From: Branchiostoma floridae
Lineage: Eukaryota; Chordata; Leptocardii; Amphioxiformes; Branchiostomatidae
Length of the DNA: 64,000 nt
Assembly (NCBI RefSeq): GCF_000003815.2
Contig: NC_049983.1
Coordinates: 5,039,246 to 5,103,245, forward strand
Direction: 5' to 3'
How positions within the stretch are numbered: the stretch's first letter is position 1; each line of letters begins with the position of its first letter. Made by a program: the position numbers and the translations under genes. Positions 36,382 through 49,037 of the stretch are shown here, piece after piece. The notes beneath the pieces are model-generated. The model was not told the DNA's origin. It ran no database searches and was given only the letters and a program-made list of their open reading frames with translations.

Positions 36382-36791
36382 CCCACATTCTATCACTAAT
36401 AAGGTCAAGTCTGTTGAACCTGTCACGGAGAAAAGACAGACAAACGTAAGGCTAGAGGAACTCTTCTGTAACATTACTTCTACATAAAAGCGTCATTGTT
36501 TTTCCAAAGGAGCAACGTAGATTACATACCCTTTTCGGATTGCACGGTCTCACTGGATGCCAGTTGTCTAATTTCATGATTGTTCAATTTATGACTTGCG
36601 TGTCGTAATAAGCACGTTCCGATAAAGGTAAAGAGTGTAAAGGTAGAGTGTTTGGCTAAAGGGTCCATGGTTGTTTTACCGCGTATGCATTGCATCCTCC
36701 CTAATTTAAGGTAGATTAAAAGATTTACACAAATTCCGACAAGATTAAGTTTTTGTCTGGTTTGGTGTGTGATTTGGTGGATTGCATTTGC

Positions 36792-36884
36792 TAGCCTCCG
36801 CCAGGCCTTCCTTCTGGGGTACGGCATCGTAGAATTCGGCAACAAAAATCGGGAATTTTCCGAAGGAAGGCCTGGCGGAGGCTA
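36792..36884. repeat. perfect 23-bp hairpin, 47-nt loop
   Basis: The left arm at 36792-36814 begins TAGCCTCCGCCAGGCCTTCC. The right arm at 36862-36884 is its exact reverse complement. The arm resembles part of the SINE copy at 46630-46960 (ggcctggcg), so this may be two inverted SINE scraps. Confidence 0.8.
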
Positions 36885-37356
36885 CCTCCTCTGGGTGGCG
36901 GTGTTCTAAAACAGGATGGCGAACTGGGACCACCTTGCTTACCTAGTAATGTCCTTCCTACATCTGATGCTGAAATTCCAATGCGATCAGGTCAGCCAAG
37001 AAGGTAATAGGGCTATAAGAAATCGATCGGACGGTGAGTCTGTGAGCTCTAAAGGACATTTTCGGCCGGTAAGACGTCCGGTGTTCTTTCGATCAGCGCG
37101 CAATTTTTAGGGATCGCCGGCGATTTTCAGGGGTCGGCCGATGCGCGCTGTGCAGCCAAACATGTTCTTAACATCAGCGACAAGTCGTTACCGAGTCGCC
37201 TGCAGGTCGTCCGTACCTCGCCTAGGTATCGGTCGACATTCGATTGATCCAACGATTGAAGTGTACATGCGTGTGTGTGTAGAAGACCAGCATAACTCGG
37301 GACGACTCGATGGATTTGATTGATTGCTGTGTGAGTAGGTCCTTATCAGACATGGA

Positions 37357-37560
37357 AACGATTAGATTTGGGGGCCCCTAGCAGCTTGATATAGTACTGC
37401 AGAGGAACTTCCGGGTATGATATCTCGGGTTCTGGACATGGTGTTTTCATGATGTTTGAGTGGCAGATAGCTCTTTGGTCAGAGAGTAAGTCACTAAGTG
37501 GTGTAGGTTTGGCCCCCCTTTTTGAACTGCAAGGGTTCATTTTGTGTCAGACTTTGAAAC
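37357..37560. repeat. dispersed repeat (cccctagcagc...ctgcagagg family)
   Basis: Contains 'tagtactgcagaggaacttc', 'gatatctcgggttctggaca' and 'gatagctctttggtcagaga'. Related copies lie at 40740-40900 and 41240-41330 and, inverted, at 30870-31026. Confidence 0.55.
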
Positions 37561-37683
37561 AAATGTTACACTGATTTGAATCATTTATGTCTAATAATGC
37601 TCACTTCATGTGGCGCTGCATTGCTGCAACTATATATATAAAATGTCCATCGTTAACCACTATGGAATTATAGCACAAGTCAA

Positions 37684-37780
37684 CTGGCTAAAATCGTGCT
37701 CCTAGAGCCCGGCGCTGGGGTTGGGGGTCATTAACCCCAGCCAGCGAGAGATTGTGTAAACACAGGCTACATTACGGCCA
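37684..37780. repeat. dispersed repeat with 'ctggggtt ... taaccccag' hairpin, copy 1
   Basis: Reads 'taaaatcgtgctcctagagc', then an internal short hairpin around ggggtca, then 'gcgagagattgtgtaaacac'. An inverted relative lies at about 57490-57635 inside LRR gene B. Confidence 0.6.
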
Positions 37781-38492
37781 ATCGCACAAGACTGGGATCT
37801 ACATAATATTCTGAAAACTCAAACCATCCCCTATTCACTCTATCAGAAATGGCATAATCGCATAGGAATTAACTATGTAAGTCACCGTTTGGGCTATCGA
37901 CATACCAAAAACAATGACGAACCTTTTTGGGTTATTCTCGTCTAAACATTTGAAACGAAATCGGCCCTTGCAGTTCAAAAAAAGCCGGTATGGTATGGCC
38001 TACAACACTTACTCTCTGCCACAAGAAATAGCTACTTTACATCATGATTCTCGAGTTCTGCTGTTCATAGACACACATACTTATAACTTTTTACATAAAC
38101 ACACCGAAAACATAACCTTCAAAGCGAAGGTAATAACGCAAGAAGGTTTACCACTCACAAATCGCGAGCGTTGAATGTTAAGAGCACAAGGTATTTACTT
38201 CAGAATCCTACGATAGATTACACTTAATATTTTAAGGTTTGATGTGCAAATTAGTCTTCGTTTCAGATTTGTATTGTTAGTGGTATCATGTCATATGATG
38301 TAGTTCAACTGAACTTTGCACATTAAATTTTGGCAAAATAACTTAGGTAATAATGGATATTGGGAAAGATATGATTTGCATCCCCTTGTATTCTTTCTAC
38401 TTCTTGTAATCGAGTATTCATTTTTTTGATACGACGAAACAATACAGTTCGTGAGGCAACCCACAGGGACGCATATATTGCCGGTCATCGAC

Positions 38493-38832
38493 CACATTAC
38501 TGTATCCATGTACAACATTATTGTATCCATGTGCAACATCACCGTATCCATGTATAACATTACCGTATCCATGTACAACATTATTGTATCCATGTGCACC
38601 ATTACTGTATCCATGTGCAACATCACCGTATCCATGTGCAACATTACCGTATCCATGTACAGCATCACCGTATCCATGTACAACATCACCGTATCCATGT
38701 ACAACATTACCGTATCCATGTACAACATCACTGTATCCATGTACAACATCACTGTATCCATGTACAACATCACTGTATCCATGTACAACATGGCAGCCAT
38801 ATCTATGTACAACATCACTGTATCCATGTACA
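38493..38832. repeat. 21-bp satellite, ~16 copies
   Basis: The unit is close to 'ccatgtacaacatcaccgtat', with C/T and A/G variants in a few positions. Because 21 is a multiple of three, several frames on both strands stay open across it. Those frames (repeating MDTVMLY or ITVSMYN) are artefacts of the repeat, not genes. Confidence 0.95.
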
Positions 38833-38839
38833 GAGCTAG

Positions 38840-40158
38840 GGAAGGTGTAAGGTCGCGGTCAGGTTCTCTGTTGTTTCTGACAGCTAACTCGTGGGCGGGC
38901 TAGTTTAAACTTTAGCATGACCAAAGAACAACTGTTTGGGAAGGACAGCGGCTGCTTGTTTTGTCTGTTTGTTCTGTCTGGATAACACTGTCCTACCGCC
39001 GGATACAGAACCTTAAATATTTATTTTGACCTCAAGGATCGCTCAAAATGCATGCAGTACAAAATTAACTGGAGAAATGGTTCATACATTTAGTCCTTCA
39101 CCGTGATCTGGACTATAGTTAATGGTGCCAACAATATTGCGGAAAAATGACCTCAGTTTACCCCATTCCCACTGGTCATGATAGAGAAGACGGGCGATAT
39201 GTAAAGGGTTTACAGGTTCCTTGTACAAAGAAAGTCCCCTGGCTCTTTCCGAAAAGCAAAATGAACAGTGGACCCATTCTATTCGCAGGCACTTTTGTAT
39301 CATTATTCAATTATGCTTGTTAGATCAGCTAGTCCCATCAAGGCGGTCTCTGTGATCACTAGTCCTGTGGCCAAAACTATGGCGGTTTTATCCTTGCCCA
39401 AACCGCTGTTATGAATAAATGAATGTGCCGATTTGAGTGCCCAGCTGTGCAGGGAACCATACTCCATAGAAGCCTGCTCTTCTGGAACGCCAAACAACTC
39501 GGGAAGAACGGAACTCTCTACAAACGGGGCGCGACCTTGTCGGTCTCCGTTTTTACAATTTCACCCAACCACTATGTCCTATGTAGGACAGGAGTACTGG
39601 ACATGGATAGTCATGGATAGAACAGTGAGAATTGTGCAGGTTCTCGGATATGCTGCAGATATACCGTACCCTTGTTCAGTCGTATATTTTCGAGTTCAAA
39701 CCTGATACTCCTTATTACTGCAATCAAAGCGAGGTTCCAAGTTATTCAGTATTCAGTTCAATGGTATTTCCTTACCTTCCAATGCTCTATTGTGATGCCT
39801 CTGTAGAGTATGACTTCCTCCTTAGACCTTACAGGTGACGAGAAACGATGATTGTCTGTTCAGTCGGCAGCACGCCAGCACATACACGGCTTAATGAGAC
39901 CCAGCTTTCCACATGACCTCCCCTCCACAGTGCGGGGATGCCACACGGCACATACCGCCTTACAGGACCCATCTCAAACACCACAATATCACGTACCAAA
40001 TTACTAGCTCAAACAGTGCTGATGAGTCGGCGGATAAATTTGACAACTTTTCCTGCATTTATTTGATTTTGCTGTTGTTTGGGAAGTTTTTACAGGGCGG
40101 TACGTCATCAATGTGTCGTGCCTGATGTATTGAAGTCATTGAATAATTGTTCCGTAAA
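38840..40158. other. no gene recognised
   Basis: Short frames on both strands lack recognisable domains and splice context. Nothing further can be supported. Confidence 0.5.
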
Positions 40159-40196
40159 ACCAAGGAGGTTAAAACGTGTTTTTTAACCTCCTTGGT
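40159..40196. repeat. perfect 16-bp stem, 6-nt loop
   Basis: ACCAAGGAGGTTAAAA (40159-40174), loop cgtgtt, then the exact complement to 40196. The related words 'ccaagaaggttatat' at 40620-40665 and 'tatgaaggttatg' near 49840 suggest it belongs to a dispersed family rather than a microRNA. Confidence 0.8.
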
Positions 40197-41064
40197 AAAA
40201 CATCACAGCCTTCAACGGTCAACCAACCCAGGTGACCATACAGCACTGTACTCTGACCTTATCGGTCTTATCGAGCAGTTCTGTTGACTGGAGAAGTGGT
40301 TCCGGGCTCTCCGGGCTGACCTTCTATAACAACTGCTATTTCTGTCCGAACCTCTCCCCAGCTGGTGCCGTGAACAGGGCCACTTCAGGTGGACGTGCCC
40401 CGCCAGCGGGAGAATTCCAGACACCTAACTCGGGGTTTGTTCAACCGTACCGAGCGGGGAGGGGGAGGGGATACAGCATGCAGAGGTTGGAGAGGGGGAG
40501 CGATCGTTGCTTTCTTCTGACTGCCCCACTTTCTGACAGCCCTTTTAGGAGAGGGAATTTAGGTATTTTCTTTGGGGGGGGGGGGTCCTACTCTGTTGCT
40601 CACCGCACGGTCATTATCTTCACCAAGAAGGTTATATTTACATTCGCCAAGAAGGTTATATTTTGGATAGTGTTTGTTTGTTTGTATGTATTGATATTTG
40701 GTATGTGGGTAGGTTTTGATGGGAAGTGGAAAAGAAACGGATTATGGGCCCGCTAGCGGTTTGTTATGGTACTGCAGCGTAGGTTCCGGGTCTGATATCT
40801 CAAGTGATTTTTGAGAGTTAGATAGCTCTTGGGGCCGAGAGTAAGTGGTGTTGGCCCCCTAACGGCTTGTTTTGGAACTGCAGGGACTGACTCGGTGTCA
40901 GACTTTGAAAGCCAAGAACTCAAGTAGGGATTAACGGCTCGACGTGATTTTGGTATGTGGATAGCTTAATTGATCGATGCTTCGTGCAAAGTAGGTCATT
41001 GGCAAAGGTAGGTCATTGGCAAAGGTATGGGGTCGTACATCTCTAGGTTGTGTAGCGATTTTCT

Positions 41065-41088
41065 GTATGTGTGTGTGTGTGTGTGTTT

Positions 41089-41164
<76 letters not shown>
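41065..41164. repeat. (GT)n microsatellite, ~100 bp
   Basis: A nearly pure GT tract with a few interruptions near its start. Frames reading CVCVCV or THTHTH across it are artefacts. Confidence 0.98.
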
Positions 41165-41167
<3 letters not shown>

Positions 41168-41767
41168 AGACCACCATAACTCAAGGAAGCCTAGATGGCT
41201 TGTACTGATACTTGGTATTGGGGAGACCTATGTCCTGTAAACGATTAGATTTCAGGCCCCCTTGTGGCTTGTTACGGTACTGTAGTGGAACTTCCGGGTT
41301 TGATCTTTCGAGTTCTGGACATCCTGGTCGCAAGTACATAATTTATTAGGAAACAGTACAATAACCCTCTTTACTAGAATAAAATCTTTATACTTTTGGA
41401 ACAATTTGTGCCATTTGGAAGAGTAGACGATCAACTAAGACAATTGTATGCAAATGAGGACCATATTTTTTTATAATAAATGGGAAATACTTTACTCGAA
41501 GCAGTTAATATCATTTGGCGATGGCATTGGCGAAGCATTTCTCTCCCGTCACTCGATGACCAAAATGTGACCAATCGTACGGGTTTATTGAAAAAAATCA
41601 TTGTAAAGGATATTACCTAAAAAAAAATACAAAACGAAAGAAAATAATGCTAACATGGTCGAACAACTGAACTTGCCAATTTGTTTGTGTGAAGTTATGC
41701 TAAGTATACAATATGTATCTTTCTTTACCAATCTATGTCTACTGATTGTGCCCTCACGATGAAAACC

Positions 41768-41838
41768 TTCATTCATTCATTCATTCATTCATTCATTCAT
41801 TCATTCATTCATTCATTCATTCATTTATTTATTTATTG
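41768..41838. repeat. (CATT)n then (TATT)n microsatellite
   Basis: About 14 ATTC units passing into TTTA units. A simple repeat. Confidence 0.97.
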
Positions 41839-41839
41839 A

Positions 41840-44500
41840 TCTTGTAGGGTGGTCCCTTGAGTTCAGTCTAGCAGACTGATTTCCAAGGGAGCCCTGTGAA
41901 TGGCTGTAGTACTGTACTACCTTCATGGCGAAGGTTACCCCGAAGGTGGTACTACTTCAATACGTTTTGTGAACAAAGTGAGCACAAGGAGACACTTTTC
42001 GTTCCTTTCCTCATTGCTGATCTTCTGTCGCCGCTAGGTTTAGAAAGGTTCTGACTTGTTCCTGAATTGCCCCCACAAAACAGCACGAACAGACAGATGG
42101 AAATGTTGGCGGCGCTCGTAAAACTAAAATATGAGGGCGCAGTAAAACAGGGTGGAGAGCCACAGGAGAGCATCCTTAACCAGAAAGGGCTGTGATGGCA
42201 TAGGCCCAAACCAGCATAAACACAACATAACTGCGGTCTTCTTGATCAGTAACAGCCATTATCAAATTATACAGACGGACAAAAAGTACTTTCAAGTCAC
42301 GGATTCGATGTTTCCTCTTGAAGACGTACTTTGACCCTTTGAAGTTTCAGTTTTGCTTAAACCCAAACAAAACGCCTCCCTCTCCAACCTTACTTTGTTC
42401 CATAATTCCCCTACTACCCACGGGGTCAGGAGGATAGGGGAATACCACTCTCTCCCTCCCTCTCTTTGAAATGTTTATTTTGGTTCACCACTAAGCCTTC
42501 TTCCAACCGAACCCTGCTCTCTGATATAACCTTTCAAAGCAGTGGAATTTTCGGTAAGGTACACGAAGCTGTAGCCAAGGATGTTTGTCCAAATCTATTT
42601 CCCGATGAATGCAGCCCTGACACAAGGCCAGTATTCATCGCAGACGAACCGTCTGTACTTGGAACAAAGACATATTTCCTTTGCCAAACAGGAGCCGGAA
42701 TTGTCCTGGCGCTGTACCCACTTGGGACGCCCTTACCCCTTGTTACTGCTGTGATATGTTACCCTGTAGACTGCTGTCTGTCCTGTCACGGGGTGCGTTC
42801 ATCTGCCCCACATAGTGTGGCATGTCTTACCGTGATACTGAACAACATAGAAACCAGACAGACGTGTGTTTATTCCATCCTTCCCAGGTCCTTTGTGACA
42901 TAATCAGATAGAGGCATGTCTACATATCCTATTTCCGTCAAAAGAACTGAACTTACCTGGTGCTTCAAGTCACCATTTGCCGGTAAAGATGAGCAGACTA
43001 GACGGCTTGTGTTTGGTGGCGTTACAGTCTCAGTCTGTGTCACTTTTGGGATGAAAGAATTCCTTGATTGTGCCCCTTTTGATTACAGAAACAGTTGACA
43101 ACTGAATACAGTAGCCGGTGTGGCCGCTGAAGGACAGTAGCAGATGTGGTGAAAACTTGCTGTCAGAAATGTCCGCAGTGATGGACGCAATCCTGCAGAT
43201 TGTTGTTCTGTTTACCTAGCGTGGTACTATTCTAAGGTCGTCCGTCTCCCAAACCGCCAGTTCCACGGGAAAATTAGATCCCTCCAGTCCTGATGAACCT
43301 CGTGACCCGGCACCCAGCAGATATCATCCCCAGCCCCGGTCTCTGCAAGGGACCGAACAATCTTCTTTTCTCGCCAAACTAGTAATTTTACAAACGTTGA
43401 CGGACTCAGAACTCGGAAACCGGAACCCTCTGCCGCGCTGGCCGCCGCTCGTATTGTGTAACCAGAGATGGCACCGAGAGAACACGTTATACCATGCCTC
43501 AGGAACAGATGTGTCCCACCTACGCCTACTGTACCAGATATTATCATAAGCACGTACTCATTCATTTGATATTATGGCAATGTTCTTGCTTTTCATGATA
43601 ATGAAAAACAGAAATGCATTTCAGTTCTTTACTTCAGTACTTCACCTACCGCTCCACATGGTGTCTTATGAAATCCAATACCAGCCTTACGCCCATAATT
43701 GTATGGGTAATGTAAGACCACTAGAGACCCTCATGGCGCACGACAAATCATCGCGCGCAAGAATCAAACTTCTTACAACGCACACCGAACATCCCAGCTG
43801 TGATATTTCTGACGTGGACGTGTCATACGCCTGATGTAGACATTCTATATAAAGGGGTAACATTTAACATGCCCTACATGGTGAAATAACACGTGATCTC
43901 TCTTCGACAGGTGGTTTTGTTGTGGCCAGACATTAGACTACAATACATGCTGTAGCCTGTACGACAGAAAATTGGGTGAATCGGGGACAGTGGACGGGGC
44001 CTTTTTTAAATACAAAATAGAGAGCCCGATAAAAACGACTAATAAAACGTTAAAAAAACAGCCGGAACCTAATCTCTGTTTGGAGAGTAGCTTTATCCTG
44101 AAACAATAACATAAAACAGTACGGTCCGTCTGATGCTAGGGAAACTAAAAATGAGAAAGCAGCCAAGCAGTGAGTTCCAGTTTCTGTCCGGCGGGGTGGT
44201 AATCAGAAGGTATGTGTGGGTCACGCCGGGCGCCGTGACATGGTGACCCGCGAACACAAACTCTTCCGGGACGACATCCCAACATCTGAACCTCATGAGA
44301 AGTTCTAATGTCAGGCTGATGCTGGGTCTCCAGCTCACCCCCTGCCTGCGGTTCAGGAATCCACGTGGTAACAAGAGTTCGACAACCCCAAAACCTCCCC
44401 AACAACCATATTGCCATCAACTACCGCTGAGGTAGCATTAGCCGAATGACAGAGCTTGAAACGTGTACGCGTCATCATGTGGAGGCCGGGTAAGCTTCGT
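41840..44500. other. no gene recognised
   Basis: Several frames of 60-145 codons occur (for example 42466-42903 on the plus strand and 43565-43227 on the minus strand). They have no domain, no supporting splice signals and no resemblance to neighbouring genes. They are most likely chance frames. Confidence 0.5.
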
Positions 44501-46570
44501 TTCATGTTTTATGGGCATGATATGATGCAAATTATGCAGCAGGATATGATGCAAATTATGCAAATTGTGACTTGATTTGCAATTTGCATAATTCTCGAGG
44601 AAAGTCTATAATTTCTTTTTTTTCCATAATCTGACCTGATACCAAGAAAAGGGCAGACGTCATAGTTGAGTCGCACAGTAGAAGGCACAAAATGGAAATC
44701 TATATTTCCCCTTAAAGTCTTTGAAAATCTTCTTTTTTCTTGACAATTTTGGCTGAACCTGGATACTTGTAGAAGAAGGAATAAGTATGGTCTAAGCTTT
44801 CCCATTTTGGTCAAAATGTTTACTTTTCTGAAGCCTCGTTTTAGTGTATTTTAACATGCTTTCCTATGGAGTGTTCCAACTATGGTATCAGCCCTACCGA
44901 GCTAGTGGGACATTAACAGAGACCAAATTTGCATAATTCATTAATTGATGTAGAAATTAAATGCCATAATTCCTTTGTGGTGTGTTTTTGTGACTGTTAC
45001 AATGGAAATCCCTATTTGCCCAGGGTCCAGTTCTGCTTCCTGTAGTATGTAATTTGAGTCCAGGGGTATGTTACCAATCCAGCCTCTATATGACAGATGT
45101 TTCATTATATGACTGCTGCCATGTGGTCTAATACCACGACCGTACCATTTGAATCAATGTTAAAACAAACACCATCTTTGCCCACAAATCCAATTAAAAA
45201 CAGTATTATATCTGGAGATGTTTACCTTTCATTTGTAAGCACACTCAACGTTAGGCAATAAAAAATGGACCCTAGATCTAACCGACGAAACAAATTTATC
45301 GCATTTCAAAATGCAGCACTCAGGACAAGCTTTTATTACCTCCATGAAATGTCAAAGATGTTGATAATGATATGCATGTTATGCAAACGATGACTTAATT
45401 TGCATAATTAATGTGGAAATTGCATAATTTCATTGTTTTGGGCTTCCATAAATGTAACACTTGTAAATTTTGATAGATGGAACATAAGCAGATACCAAAT
45501 ATGCTATTTGTAGACCTATGCAATCAGCTTTGCTGCCTATAGGTCTGTGTAATGTACCGTTGCATTTTGAATAAATGAAATATGCTAATGAGGAACTGAT
45601 TTGCATAATATCTGCGAAAATGGTTAAACCGCTCAATGATTACGGATGGGAATTTCATACTTGTGATATGTGTATGATAGTCAATGATGAACATCACCAT
45701 GCATGAAACATGTAAATGTGCAAGTCACTTGCATAAAATTTACAAAAGCTCTAAATATTTCATGGAGGTATGAGGTCGCCGAACTCTAGTTTTAAATCAT
45801 TTCATATCAGTTCGGATCGATCAAAGGGAATCATTTTTGGGACCCAGAATCTTACTCTCAGAGTAATACATGAATGAGACCATATTGATTTGCTGGGTAT
45901 GCTGGGAAATATGGCACCTTCCACAGGAGGCTGGGCCATGGGGGTGTTAATATTTTCTTGTTCCTTTGTGCTGCATAGCAGGAATGTTAAACCTGTTATG
46001 AAAACTCTAATAATTCCATGGAGGTATGAGGTCTCCGAATTTTTGTTTAAAAATGTGACACGTACACGTGTACTTTCTTAAACCCAAACTACATGTGTCA
46101 AATGCCTCCTGTTTCGCCGAAACGCTTAGGGTATAAATGACGGTGCACGTCATGGTCTATATCTTATATCCTATACTTGTCGAACCTTCGTCTCTCTCTC
46201 TTTCTTTCTGTGTGGATATTTGTGTGTGTGTTAAACAAGATAACCCGAGAAGGTAGAGGCCTTTTTTGAGAACTGCGATTTTATTTAAGTCTCTGGAAGA
46301 GAATAACTCTAAAAGTGATTGACGGATCGTCGTGAGTTTTGGTATGTAGATAGCTTAAATGATGATTTACAAAACCATATGCTAATTATACAAATCATTA
46401 TACTGATTTGAATAATCGATAAGTAAGTTTAAAATCCGATGCATTCCATGATAGGGCTCGCAAACATGTGACATATGTAACTGACGAAAATTGATAGATA
46501 TCAAGTATGCAAATGAGACCCATTTCACATGATTAATGAGAAAATACTATAATTCTATAATGGTCAATAA
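44501..46570. repeat. AT-rich dispersed repeats ('ttgcataatt' family)
   Basis: Repeated phrases include 'atgatgcaaattatgca' (a direct pair at about 44520-44570), 'tttgcataattaatg', 'atttcatggaggtatgaggt' and 'gccgaactctagttt'. Copies recur at 33000-33200, 50800-50860 and 57340-57440. No gene is visible. Confidence 0.6.
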
Positions 46571-46629
46571 TGAGAATTTTACTCTTGAAAGGCATTTGAA
46601 AGTTACGTTAATATGTCATCTTCATTATC

Positions 46630-46960
46630 GATCGACGTGCTTACACACGACTGGGTTATACCGCCCCTTACGGGGTGATATACCCTTTTGCTGACTAATT
46701 ACAAGACGGGGATGCGCCAGGTCTCCCGTACGGTTGAATGGTGTAAATCCCCGTATGGCTGATACGAGACGGAGGTTCGCCAGGCCTCCATCCGGGTACT
46801 AACTCCAGACAGCATGGTTTGCACCATCGCACCCCTACTCTTTTTCGAAATGTGTGGTGGGTTCTACCACGTGCTCGAGGTGTGGCTCTCCTCAAACACG
46901 GGACATTTGACGTCCTATCAGAGGGACGGCCCTAGTCGAAGCTAGGTACTCATTTTAACC
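46630..46960 (-). mobile_element. SINE copy sharing its core with the 9661 element
   Basis: Read on the minus strand it contains 'tgataggacgtcaaatg', 'gagagccacacc' and 'agaacccaccacac'. These correspond in order to 'gataggacgttaaatgg', 'agagccatacc' and 'agaacctgccacat' in the SINE at 9661-10090. The head part contains 'ggcctggcgaacctcc'. No intact tRNA B box is evident. Confidence 0.65.
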
Positions 46961-49037
46961 CGAGTTGCGCTGCCAATAACGCCAAATGATCTCATCAAAT
47001 TAATGTGTACATTACTATAAATCATGTAAATGAAGCCACATTTACATAATCTACGAAGAAATGCTACTATAGCCTTCTTTGCTAAAACTCTTTAAAAAGC
47101 TTTCATGTGTTACTTGGGAAGAGATGATCAACTGATATGGTTAATGCCAAATTGTTATAGTTCGTGTGTTCGTGTGTATAACGTGTGTTCGCATCTTTTG
47201 ATGGATTGTTTAAAAAGGGCATGTAGGTAGGTATTGATGTTCTGAATAAACCTTTTTAGGCACATTACAAGCCGAAACCCATTTAATGGTCAATTTGGGA
47301 TATTCCGGCTGAGACTTATGTGTTGTGATAGAAACACTTAACACATGCAACATGTCACCTGAAAATACAACTACATATCAATAGATATCAATAATGTGAA
47401 TGGATCATTAAATGAAAGACTCATTTCAACTCCAGAGTGACCCAAATAACCATGTTCAACAAAGCTGACGGAAGACCCATATCAGAGATTTAAGACGAAA
47501 TAGCCCTTCATGAGTCATGACTTTATTTCGTATTTCAGAGATCGTGTGTATTTACAGAATTACCGCTGTTGACCATAAAACAAAATCAACAACATCACTT
47601 TACATTCCACATTAGTACTGTGCCCAACATGACCAGAACAAATACGTACCGAGCTAGTCATCTACACATTACATGACACGCCAAGAATTCATCTTGTCAT
47701 ATTCTCTTATCAAATGTAAGAAAACTGTTTTTAATCAAGAATGCTACGGTTACACATAGGCGAACATGGCCTCCCGACCTTCTCCCACCCATGGTTGGGA
47801 GTACAGGAGCTTGGCCGGTTGTGGTTTGCTGGTGGTCGGCGCGGTTGGCTGGAAATTTCGAAAATGTTCCGTTGTAGACGGGATATCAGAAAGCTGCTGG
47901 TTCGCTGATGGTTGACTGGTGCATGTGGTTGGATCTGAGTAAGTCGGTTGTTGAATTTTACTCACAAACCACGCCATAACCGCTACTGACTCAGCACAGA
48001 TCCTTTGTCAAACCAAGATGACTAACACACAACCCAGCCGACACAAACACTGCCGAAAAGGGGACATGTTAGGCTATGTGTAACCGGGGGTCCGAATTAT
48101 GTTAAGGGCGGTGAAAACATCATATGACTAAATATTCTTATCAGCCTTAGTTTTCAGACGTGTCCAGGAGATTTCCAGTTCCCAGAAATACGGGTATCTA
48201 CACAACTGTCATTTACTGACTTATAAACTTCTATACTGTTGTAAATGATAATATACGAATCAATTTTTACAAATAGTAAAAATAGTAAAGATCATTCCTC
48301 TCCTCTTCAAATCACTCTATGGTCACAGAACTGAACTGTGAGAACAGAAGTTGAGTAGGATTATTCCTGTACAGGATTGCATTCCCGCCACAATACAATC
48401 AACTCTAACATGTTGGGGATTACTACACTTCAGACACAGCTAAGCTAGTTCTGTTCTTGTATCAGCACATAAATATTAGAACATCTATATCTATTCTATA
48501 AGGAAGGCTTAAGGTCCTTTGCCATACGGGAATTTTGAATGAAATAAGTTACACAACCTTACATCTGGTGCAAACACAACCAGTACTTACTTGGGATGTA
48601 GTAAGTATGGATCGAAGATAGGTAAGACTAAACAGATGTCAGGTCCCAGATCATTGCGATGGATCCAGGCATGGAAATAAAGTAAAGCGACAATGTATCT
48701 CCTAACAAACCAATGTCTTACTACAGCCAGTTTCTGGGTTATGTCTATTGCTACCGACATATGCCCTAGAGATTTCCTTTCAATTTGAAATTCAAATGAG
48801 GCATAAGATTTTATATCTGAGAAGCTAGAATCCCATGGTGGAAGACAACCATCACAGTACGCCTCTTTATGTACTGTCAAATTTCTCAAGCGGCGGGTTT
48901 ATTTCCAGTTATTGACGCTACTTCACTACTGACGGCGCGTCATTTATACAGCGGTTGCTGTTGAGTGCAGCGTTTCATTTTCTATAGTACGGCGGTATTT
49001 ATAGATTTGCTATAACTAGGATATATTTCTAATAACC
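46961..49037. other. 3' flank of LRR gene B; no gene recognised
   Basis: Two minus-strand frames, 47977-47750 (75 codons, Thr/Pro/Gln-rich) and 48889-48587 (100 codons), have ATG starts but no domain or signal peptide that I recognise. They lie downstream of the gene B stop codon, so they could be 3' UTR or chance. Confidence 0.45.

Noticed and set aside
38493-38832. Open frames of 80-178 codons with repeating MDTVMLY / ITVSMYN / CIHVQH
   Set aside because: They result from a 21-bp tandem repeat, whose length is a multiple of three, so several frames stay open on both strands.
40159-40196. microRNA precursor
   Set aside because: The perfect 16-bp stem is too short for a typical precursor, and its sequence resembles dispersed 'ccaagaaggttat' repeats nearby.
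40996-41240. Frames encoding poly-CV or poly-TH
   Set aside because: A GT microsatellite read in two frames.
42466-42903. A 145-codon plus-strand frame as a possible gene
   Set aside because: No domain, no signal peptide, no splice context, cysteine-rich by chance and surrounded by repeats.
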